Shown: piece after piece, positions 1 through 5,609 of the stretch | How the letters are laid out: the number at the start of each line of letters is the position of its first letter | Numbering within the stretch: the first letter of the stretch is position 1 | Origin: JAWVZU01 sp033722075 | GTDB lineage: Bacteria > Pseudomonadota > Gammaproteobacteria > Xanthomonadales > SZUA-38 | NCBI GenBank assembly: GCA_033722075.1 | Contig: JAWVZU010000068.1 | Coordinates: 1 to 14,693, forward strand | Direction of reading: 5' to 3' | Length of the DNA: 14,693 nt | Notes under the pieces: generated by a model | Databases searched by the model: none | What the model was told of the DNA's origin: nothing | What the model saw: the letters and a program-made list of their open reading frames with translations, nothing else | Position numbers and translations under genes: made by a program

Positions 1-804
1 GTACAGCGCCAACCGGGTCCGATCACTTGCGCGCAGCCTGCGCCGGGTGTTTGGCAGTACCACGCAGCCCGGGACCAGGCCCACGCCGGCGCCAAGCACT
101 TCCGGATCTCGCCGACCCTGGGGTGTTCGATCGTGATAGAGGATGACCCGATCCGTCAGCACCATCGCCCCGGCGGACCAGGCGATGAGATGGTGGTTGG
201 CAAGGAGGGCCTCTATGCCGAAAAGACGGATCCGGTTGAGCAGTACCAGAACGTTGCCGCCGGTGATCAGCACCGCTGCAGATCCCCTCAGGATCTCTTC
301 GATTTCCTGCCGATGGGCCGCGAGCTCGGCGCGGAGGTCATTCCCGAGAGCGCCCTGAAAGCGCTCCTGTATGACTTCGGTACGCTGTAGCTGGTGGCGA
401 TCCAGCGCCCGCAACTGAGCGATGGCATGGCGCTGCTCGGCGGCAATGATGTCGGGGTCTTCATCTGCTCGCAGCAGCTGCCGTGCCGCCGCCGAAAGAT
501 GCTTCAAGCGGGTTCGGTAAAGCCCCTGCAGCTGGACCAGTCCATCCTGGCGTTCGCGATAAGCCTTCCACAGTGCCGGGTTGGCCTCGAAAACGCCTTC
601 GGCGCGTTGGTAGAGTCGCAGGTCCACGAGCGGCCGGTCGATCAGTTCCGCGATTTCGGCCAGATCACCCTCCGCTTCCTGCCACCCGGCGGATATGACC
701 GCCAGCGTGCCCTCGGGAATCCCCGTTTCCCCGATCAACTGGGCAAGGTTGCTCGATGGACGCTGAGGCCCGAGCAGGATGCGGAACGGTGGCCTTTCAC
801 TCAT
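1..804 (-). CDS. Peptidase S51 / cyanophycinase-like protein (partial, C-terminus off the left edge)
   Basis: The minus frame is open from the ATG at 804-802 to the first base of the window (268 codons visible), so the C-terminus is missing. The fold assignment is to the class-I glutamine-amidotransferase-like/peptidase S51 group. A TGGN glycine turn at residues 181-184 is followed by a hydrophobic stretch, and WSAGAM at 209-214 carries the expected nucleophile S210 at a strand-to-helix elbow. A helical, charged insertion (about 79-175) separates the N-terminal strand (AVISAG, 35-40) from this core. S51 members cleave unusual Asp-containing peptides or cyanophycin. The catalytic His expected about 37-42 residues after the Ser is not seen: the tract is LPNTRRRL with N252, and no His occurs from 225 to 268. 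The start is fixed by an ATGA overlap with the stop of the upstream ATP-grasp gene, indicating translational coupling. Substrate unknown. It may be an inactive or altered enzyme. Confidence 0.8.
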   Translation of the reverse strand, partial: MSERPPFRILLGPQRPSSNLAQLIGETGIPEGTLAVISAGWQEAEGDLAEIAELIDRPLVDLRLYQRAEGVFEANPALWKAYRERQDGLVQLQGLYRTRLKHLSAAARQLLRADEDPDIIAAEQRHAIAQLRALDRHQLQRTEVIQERFQGALGNDLRAELAAHRQEIEEILRGSAAVLITGGNVLVLLNRIRLFGIEALLANHHLIAWSAGAMVLTDRVILYHDRTPQGRRDPEVLGAGVGLVPGCVVLPNTRRRLRASDRTRLALY

Positions 805-2024
805 GCCAGTTCGACGCGAATGAGCTTGACGATCTCGGTCAGCGCCTCCTCCACGACCTGTGTTTCGGGATGACGGACGATGATATAGCCGTCACCCTCG
901 TAGCTGTCGGAGGGTGGCTGACCCTCCTGCGGCAGTTTGGACTCCACGACCAGCGACCCGAAACGGCGCTGTGCTTCGCCCAGGCCATGAATGTGGCGCA
1001 CCCGCCCGTGCCCCTGGCCACGGATGTAGGCGGCGCCGGCAGCGTAGCGCCGGGGGGGTGGATCGAATTCTTCATGTACCATCAGGTGCGGCCAGGCGCG
1101 ATAGAAGTCGATGTCGTGGGCGTAGGAGAGCAGCGTGGTGAATTGAGCACCCGGTGGCCTGGCACCGACCTCCGAGATGGCAATGCGGCCGTCATGGAGC
1201 CGGAACCACTCCATGTGGCTGAGCCCGTTTTCCAGACCTAGTGCCGCAAGCCCTTCCGCGGCAGCGTGGCGGATCGGGTCGAACTCGGGCCCGCCGATGT
1301 CCCGGGGCAGCATGACACACCATTGGATCCAGGCGTTCTCGAGGACTTCCAGGGGAGAAGGCATGTAGCAGGAGATCGAGTGCCAGACCATCTTCCCGCG
1401 AAGCATCACGCTGTCGAAGGAATACTCGGTGCCGTGCACGAACTGTTCGAACAGGGCGGGCCGGGCCGGATCCGGTGGAAATCGTTCCAGGAAACGCTCG
1501 AGATCCTGCCGGTGGTCCAGTCGGAAAGTGCTCTTGCCCCCGGCGCCGGCAGGCGGCTTGACCACGATCGGGTAGCCGACCTGGTCGACGAAGGCACGAA
1601 TCTCGCCGACCTGGCCGGTCAGGGCGTGCCTTGCACAGGGAACACCCGCGTCCTGCAGCACCGTTTTCATGCGAGCCTTGTCTCGGAAGTTCTGGGCAGC
1701 GTCCGGAGAAAGCCCCGGCAGACCGAGATGCCGGCGGGCAATCGCCAGCGGCACCTGCAGCTGCTCGAGGGAGGCGATGTAGCGGTGCACCGGCCCGTGG
1801 CGTGCTTCCAGCTCGCGCGCGGCCCAGACCAGTTGCTCGGGATCCAGGGCATTGCTGACGCGCCAGTGGCCGGCAAGCCTGGCTCGAATGTCTTCCGGTA
1901 GTTTTTCCAGTGGATCCTGACTTACCACCGACAGGGAAACGCCGGAAAGGCTTGCGGCGCCACGGACGAAGCGCAGGGTGGCGTCCATGAAGAACGGCGC
2001 GGCAAAAAGGACCTGTCGGTTCAT
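801..2024 (-). CDS. ATP-grasp amide-ligase-type enzyme
   Basis: This is a complete 407-residue protein. Proteins of this fold activate a carboxylate as acyl phosphate with ATP and join it to an amine (or thiol). What is seen: an N-terminal pre-ATP-grasp Rossmann-like part (about 1-110), a substrate-lid lysine region FRDKARMK (113-120), and the glycine-rich ATP loop VVKPPAGAGGKST (154-166, K156 the likely phosphate-binding lysine). EQFVHGTEYSFD follows at 193-204, then the metal/ATP-binding HMEW (270-273) and E285 in SEVGARPPG. This resembles the group containing L-amino-acid ligases and carnosine-synthase-like enzymes more than carboxylases, because no biotin or carbamoyl-phosphate domains are present. 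Its stop codon overlaps the start of the downstream S51-like gene in ATGA, so the two are almost certainly made together. It diverges from the MscS-type gene. No strong Shine-Dalgarno precedes the ATG at 2024. Substrates cannot be read from the sequence. Confidence 0.85.
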   Translation of the reverse strand: MNRQVLFAAPFFMDATLRFVRGAASLSGVSLSVVSQDPLEKLPEDIRARLAGHWRVSNALDPEQLVWAARELEARHGPVHRYIASLEQLQVPLAIARRHLGLPGLSPDAAQNFRDKARMKTVLQDAGVPCARHALTGQVGEIRAFVDQVGYPIVVKPPAGAGGKSTFRLDHRQDLERFLERFPPDPARPALFEQFVHGTEYSFDSVMLRGKMVWHSISCYMPSPLEVLENAWIQWCVMLPRDIGGPEFDPIRHAAAEGLAALGLENGLSHMEWFRLHDGRIAISEVGARPPGAQFTTLLSYAHDIDFYRAWPHLMVHEEFDPPPRRYAAGAAYIRGQGHGRVRHIHGLGEAQRRFGSLVVESKLPQEGQPPSDSYEGDGYIIVRHPETQVVEEALTEIVKLIRVELA

Positions 2025-2057
2025 GATCGGCGCGATGATACACGTAAATCGGTAAAC

Positions 2058-2073
2058 CAGTGCTGGCTCACTG
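2058..2073. repeat. Interrupted inverted repeat CAGTG-N6-CACTG in the divergent promoter region
   Basis: Perfect 5-base arms at 2058-2062 and 2069-2073 flank a 6-base spacer. The repeat sits just upstream of the predicted extended -10 of the MscS/MgtE operon, where a -35 element would normally be, and between two divergent genes. It could be an operator or activator site. Arms this short can also arise by chance. Confidence 0.3.
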
Positions 2074-2076
2074 CAA

Positions 2077-2085
2077 TGGCATAAT
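2077..2085 (+). promoter_or_regulatory. Extended -10 promoter of the MscS/MgtE operon
   Basis: TGG followed by CATAAT gives an extended -10 (TGn plus a 5/6 match to TATAAT). No good -35 lies 16-18 bases upstream, as is common for extended -10 promoters. Transcription would start near 2092, leaving a leader of about 24 bases before the ATG at 2116. This also argues against the upstream GTG at 2098 as the start. Confidence 0.45.
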
Positions 2086-2104
2086 GGGAACCGTCAGGTG
2101 ATCT

Positions 2105-2110
2105 GGGAGG
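2105..2110 (+). promoter_or_regulatory. Shine-Dalgarno sequence deciding the MscS-type start
   Basis: GGGAGG lies five bases before the ATG at 2116-2118. The in-frame GTG at 2098 has no such site, so the protein is read as starting MEQGDT rather than 18 bases earlier. Confidence 0.75.
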
Positions 2111-2115
2111 GTTTG

Positions 2116-2937
2116 ATGGAACAGGGAGACACGTTGCTGAACGCGTTCGCAGAGCGGTTCATGGACTTCGTGCCACGGTTGGGTGCGGCGATCCTCGTGC
2201 TGCTGGCCGGATGGGTGCTGGCCCGCCTGCTGCGGCTTCTGACGGAGCGGGGTTTCGGAGCGCTGGATCGGCTCTATCTTCGCTATTCGTCGAATCGCGG
2301 CGAGCGGTCAAGCCGTTGGCGGCCGGAACTCGTTCAGACGGTCAGCGGCGTCGTCTTCTGGCTGACCCTCCTGGTTTCGGCATTCCTTGCGGCGAGCCTG
2401 CTGGGGCTGGCGGTCGTTTCCTCCTGGGTCAATGCGGTCGTGTTGTACCTGCCGACCCTGGCGGCGGGTATCGCGATCGTAATTGCCGGTCTGCTGGTTG
2501 CGGCCCTGGCCCGCGAACTGACGGTCCGGGCCGCGAGCAACAGCGGATTCCAGGACAGCGAGACCCTGGGTCGGCTGGTGCAGATACTCCTCATCCTGTG
2601 TGCCGTGGTGATCGGCGCCAGCCAGATGGGGATCGACGTCTCGCTGCTCGTCTATCTTGCGACGGTTCTCGTCGCTGCAGTCGTCGGCGCCTTTGCGTTG
2701 AGCTTCGGGCTGGCGACGCCCGACCATGTCAACAACCTGATCAGTGCCCGCTATGTCCTGCGCCGCTACGAGCCGGGCGACCGGATCCGCGTCGGCGATG
2801 TGACCGGTCGGATCCTGGACATCACGCCCCGATCGGTCATTCTCGAGACCGATCAGGGCGAAATGCAGGTTCCAGCGCGGCGGTTCTGCGAGGAACCGAT
2901 TCTCAAACTGGCTGGGGAAGACTCCGATGAATCGTGA
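2116..2937 (+). CDS. Small MscS-family mechanosensitive channel protein
   Basis: A 273-residue inner-membrane protein with about five hydrophobic segments (roughly 20-42, 77-100, 107-133, 153-171, 176-200). It is followed by the MscS pore-helix/beta-domain junction: GAFALSFGLA at 191-200, a conserved-type NLISA at 207-211, then YEPGDRIRVGDVTG (218-231) and a beta domain ending about residue 262. These features place it with the MscS family, in the branch with repeated conserved TM helices. Such channels release small solutes when membrane tension rises. The protein stops right after the beta domain and lacks the large C-terminal alpha/beta cage of E. coli MscS. It is the first gene of an operon: its last 11 bases overlap the start of the next gene. 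The start is set by GGGAGG at 2105-2110. Mechanosensitivity is family knowledge, not shown here; it could instead be a regulatory channel for the MgtE transport unit. Confidence 0.88.
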   Translation: MEQGDTLLNAFAERFMDFVPRLGAAILVLLAGWVLARLLRLLTERGFGALDRLYLRYSSNRGERSSRWRPELVQTVSGVVFWLTLLVSAFLAASLLGLAVVSSWVNAVVLYLPTLAAGIAIVIAGLLVAALARELTVRAASNSGFQDSETLGRLVQILLILCAVVIGASQMGIDVSLLVYLATVLVAAVVGAFALSFGLATPDHVNNLISARYVLRRYEPGDRIRVGDVTGRILDITPRSVILETDQGEMQVPARRFCEEPILKLAGEDSDES

Positions 2938-3754
2938 GCGCGACCTTGCCCAGTCCTACATGAAACACAGGCCGAACGCTGCCGCCCGGGTGCTGGAGCG
3001 GCTGTCTCCCCAGGCTTGCCGTCCGGTGTTTGCCTCTGTCGCGTCACCGGTCGCCGCGCAGGTGCTGGTTGAAATGCTGCCGACCCATGCCGCGCGCTGC
3101 CTGGCGGAGATGCCGCCCGGCGAGGCCGCCGGCCTGCTTGACAAGATGTCCTCCGGCAATGCGGCGGTGATGCTCCGGCCGATCGGGGAGGAGCGTCGAG
3201 ACGCGGTACTCGACCATCTGCCAAGTTTGCGTCGCCGGACCATAGAAACGCTGCTGACCTACCCGAGAGCCATGATCGGCGCCTGGCTGGAACCGGCCGT
3301 GTTCGTTCTGCGCTCGCCGGTGACCTACGGTGAGGCGCGGAAAGGGCTCAAGACAACGCCGGACCGGATCGGGCAGCGGATCTTCATCATCGATGAGCGT
3401 CGCCGGCTGGTCGGCGAGGTCGAGCTGGGAGAGTTGGTTCGACAGGAGAATCGAGGCGAGTTGACCGGGCTGGAACCGCCCAGCGCACTGCGTACCCGGA
3501 CCTCTTTGGATGCGGCGCGCCAACACGCGGACTGGCGGCGAGCACTGGAAATGCCCGTGATCAACCGGCGCAACGAATTTGCCGGGATCGTGACGCGCGA
3601 GGTCCTGATGGAAGCGGTTCAGGGCCTCGCGGTGCAGGCCTCCCGGGATCGGGAGGCTCGCCATGGCCTGGCCACATTGGTCTGGAACGGCATGGCAGGA
3701 GTCTGGTCGGTCTGCGGCGAAGTCCTGGCCATTGCCGACGTACGGAGGCGCTGA
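2927..3754 (+). CDS. Orphan MgtE-like cytosolic module (MgtE N domain + CBS, no membrane domain)
   Basis: A 275-residue protein that resembles only the cytosolic half of an MgtE magnesium channel. Residues about 15-110 form the helical MgtE N superhelix, with repeating units such as APxxAAxxLxxMPPGEAAGLLDKM around 40-75. TYPRAMIGAWLEP (111-123) matches the YPxxxAGxxMxP joint that precedes the CBS pair in MgtE, as in the neighbouring full-length gene. CBS-like halves follow (about 124-175 and 185-232). There is no transmembrane region: the remaining 40 residues (235-275) are charged or only mildly hydrophobic. In MgtE the N and CBS domains sense cytosolic magnesium and lock the pore. It overlaps the MscS-type gene by 11 bases, and its stop lies one base before the ATG of mgtE, so the three are co-transcribed and probably coupled. 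It is likely a paralogous regulatory subunit or decoy sensor for MgtE; that role is inference. Confidence 0.85.
   Translation: MNRERDLAQSYMKHRPNAAARVLERLSPQACRPVFASVASPVAAQVLVEMLPTHAARCLAEMPPGEAAGLLDKMSSGNAAVMLRPIGEERRDAVLDHLPSLRRRTIETLLTYPRAMIGAWLEPAVFVLRSPVTYGEARKGLKTTPDRIGQRIFIIDERRRLVGEVELGELVRQENRGELTGLEPPSALRTRTSLDAARQHADWRRALEMPVINRRNEFAGIVTREVLMEAVQGLAVQASRDREARHGLATLVWNGMAGVWSVCGEVLAIADVRRR
3744..3748 (+). promoter_or_regulatory. Shine-Dalgarno sequence deciding the mgtE start
   Basis: GGAGG lies seven bases before the ATG at 3756-3758. The reading frame is open back to 3663, but that part overlaps the end of the upstream gene and has no comparable ribosome site, so 3756 is chosen. 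Confidence 0.75.
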
Positions 3755-3755
3755 C

Positions 3756-5057
3756 ATGGAAAACGCGACAGCATTCGATGCTTTGACCCGACGGTTCCTC
3801 CTGGACTACCCGGCCGAAGCCGCGGCAAGAGCCCAGCAGTATCCACCGGAGGACGTGGCCGAGATCCTTTCCGATCAACCGGTCCATGTCGTGATCCGGG
3901 TCTGGCGCCACCTGGCACCGCACTATGGGGACCGCCTTCTGCCCCTGCTGGCCGACCCGGCCCTGGCCGCGCTGTTGATCGAAATGGATGCACCCAACTG
4001 TGCCCAGGTGATCGGCCGTCTCAGCGATGAGGACCAGGAGCGATGCCTGGCCGTCATCGGCGAGAACTATGCGGCTCAGCTCCGCTCCCTAATGACCTAT
4101 CCGGCAGATACGGCCGGCCGCGTCATGGACCCCCGGGTTCAGGTATTCCGCGGTGACCAGACCGCGGAGCAGGCGCTGACGGAATTGCGCCGCGCCAAGC
4201 CCCGGGCCGTCCGCCAGGTTTTCCTGGTCGACGGCGAGGGTCGACTGGAGCGCGTCGTCGATATCCAGGATCTGGCGCTGGGCGATGATCGGGACACCCT
4301 CGAGGCCCTGTCGCGTCCGCCGCGGGCGACCGTTTCGCCGTTCGATCCGACGGAAGAGGTGGCGGAAAAGCTGACCCGGTTCAACCTGGACCTGCTGCCG
4401 GTCGTCGATGTCAATGGCCGACTCCTCGGCGCCATCCGCCATTCGGTTCTGCTGCAGACTCTGCAGGACGACTCGCTGGCCGACCTGCAGGCGATGGTCG
4501 GGGTGAGCCGGGAGGAGCGCGCCCTGTCGTCGGCCCTGTTCGCGGTCCGCAAGCGGCTTCCCTGGATGGAGATCAATCTGGCCACGGCGTTTCTTGCTGC
4601 AGCCGTGGTTGGTCTGTTCGAGGAGACCATTGCTCAGTTCACTGCGCTGGCGGTGCTGTTGCCCGTGGTTGCGGGGCAGTCGGGCAATGCCGGTGCCCAG
4701 GCTCAGGCGGTGACCATGCGGGGGTTGGCGCTGCGCGAGATCACCGTGCGCAACTGGTTTCGAATCGTGTTCAAGGAGGTCAATGTGGGCCTGGTCAACG
4801 GGCTGGCGATCGCGCTGACCACGGCGATTGGCGTGTGGGTGTGGAGCCAGAGTTGGGGCCTGGCCCTGGTGATCGCGATTTCCATGGTGATCTCCATGGT
4901 GGCCGCCGGCATCGCCGGTGGGCTCATCCCGATGATCCTTACCCGCCTCGGTCAGGACCCGGCACAGTCCTCGTCGATCATCCTTACCACGGTCACCGAC
5001 GTCGCCGGGTTCATGTCGTTCCTCGGGATCGCGACGCTGTTGTCGGCCCTGCTGTGA
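3756..5057 (+). CDS. mgtE: MgtE family magnesium transporter
   Basis: A 433-residue full-length MgtE: an inner-membrane homodimeric Mg2+ channel gated by cytosolic magnesium. Domains in order: N-terminal superhelical domain (about 10-120), YPADTAGRVMDP joint (115-126), two CBS domains (about 127-180 and 190-245, with DLLPVVD at 212-218), plug-helix region (about 246-270), then five membrane helices (about 272-433). Pore signatures are present: LLPVVAGQSGNAGAQ (301-315), and DPAQSSS (401-407) followed by TTVTDVAGF (411-419), where D415 matches the conserved pore aspartate. Length and motifs are normal for the family, so it should be functional. It is the last gene of the MscS/MgtE-module/mgtE operon and starts one base after the preceding stop. 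It ends 13 bases before the convergent SpoIIAA-like gene, and I see no terminator hairpin between them. No M-box-type leader is visible upstream of this gene. Confidence 0.93.
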   Translation: MENATAFDALTRRFLLDYPAEAAARAQQYPPEDVAEILSDQPVHVVIRVWRHLAPHYGDRLLPLLADPALAALLIEMDAPNCAQVIGRLSDEDQERCLAVIGENYAAQLRSLMTYPADTAGRVMDPRVQVFRGDQTAEQALTELRRAKPRAVRQVFLVDGEGRLERVVDIQDLALGDDRDTLEALSRPPRATVSPFDPTEEVAEKLTRFNLDLLPVVDVNGRLLGAIRHSVLLQTLQDDSLADLQAMVGVSREERALSSALFAVRKRLPWMEINLATAFLAAAVVGLFEETIAQFTALAVLLPVVAGQSGNAGAQAQAVTMRGLALREITVRNWFRIVFKEVNVGLVNGLAIALTTAIGVWVWSQSWGLALVIAISMVISMVAAGIAGGLIPMILTRLGQDPAQSSSIILTTVTDVAGFMSFLGIATLLSALL

Positions 5058-5070
5058 GCGGGAGCTGAGG

Positions 5071-5469
5071 CTAGTCTTCGTCCCCCGACTCGGCGAACTT
5101 CTTGCCCTCTTCGACGAGCCAGTCCTTGGCCTCATCGACGTCATCGAAGGCCTTGAGGTTGCGCCCCGTAAGGCGTGAAATGGTTTTCAGCAATGTACCT
5201 TTCAGGCCGGTCACGCCGACGGTTGCGTTGGCGATGACGTAGGGCTTGTTGTGCGAGCTCAGTTTGCTCAGGGCGTCGGTGATCTGCCGATTGAATGGGC
5301 TATCCGACACATCGACCAGGGTCAGCAGGTGCTTCTTCTTGGGCTGGGCGGCAACGAACTCCTGGGCTTCCTTGGCATATTGGACGCCGGCCTCGATGCT
5401 CTCGATGCGCGCAAAGTCCATGAAGACGATCTTGTGCCCCTTGTGCTCGATGAATCGCGTTCTGGCCAT
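5071..5469 (-). CDS. SpoIIAA/STAS-like small cytosolic protein
   Basis: A 132-residue soluble protein with the alternating strand/helix pattern of the SpoIIAA-like (STAS/CRAL-TRIO-related) family: strand HKIVFMDF (11-19), helix GVQYAKEAQEFVA (28-40), strand HLLTLVDVSDS (47-57), helix QITDALSKLSS (62-72), strand PYVIANATVGVTG (76-88), and helix LLKTISRLTG (93-102). It then has KAFDDVDEAKDWL (106-118), a typical ending of these proteins. Members are small, mostly uncharacterised cytosolic proteins related to anti-anti-sigma factors; no phosphoacceptor serine can be assigned with confidence here. The start is supported by a strong GGAGGGG two bases before the ATG. It is tail to tail with mgtE and divergent from the pullulanase gene, so it is a single-gene unit. 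No anti-sigma or kinase partner is nearby. Confidence 0.75.
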   Translation of the reverse strand: MARTRFIEHKGHKIVFMDFARIESIEAGVQYAKEAQEFVAAQPKKKHLLTLVDVSDSPFNRQITDALSKLSSHNKPYVIANATVGVTGLKGTLLKTISRLTGRNLKAFDDVDEAKDWLVEEGKKFAESGDED

Positions 5470-5471
5470 GT

Positions 5472-5478
5472 CCCCTCC
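5472..5478 (-). promoter_or_regulatory. Shine-Dalgarno sequence of the SpoIIAA-like gene
   Basis: Read on the minus strand, GGAGGGG stands two bases before the ATG at 5469. It is the strongest ribosome site in the window, suggesting efficient translation and fixing the start. Confidence 0.75.
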
Positions 5479-5609
5479 GAAATGGCTGCATAGGTCGTTT
5501 TGGCTCAGCCATGATAACGCTGACCCATCTTTCTTTCACTTGGATCAGGACGGCGGAGTGAAATCGTATTCAGCCCGGTGGTCGATTCCGAAGGCGCTAT
5601 GCTCGCCCG

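Noticed and set aside
801..1241. Plus-strand open frames over the ATP-grasp and S51-like genes (for example 756-1241 and 1266-1901)
   Set aside because: They have no recognisable motifs and Pro/Arg/Gly-rich composition, and they lie opposite genes with clear family signatures. They are mirror frames of GC-rich coding DNA.
3663..3755. Longer N-terminus for mgtE
   Set aside because: It would overlap the end of the upstream gene in another frame, adds no MgtE-like sequence, and lacks a ribosome site, whereas GGAGG precedes the ATG at 3756.
4680..4720. Possible frameshift or break in the MgtE pore region
   Set aside because: The frame reads through GQSGNAGAQAQAV and on to TTVTDVAGF without interruption; the gene is intact.
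5501..5511. Short palindrome TGGCT-C-AGCCA upstream of the SpoIIAA-like gene
   Set aside because: Five-base arms with a single-base centre are expected often by chance in GC-rich DNA, and it is not aligned with a convincing promoter.
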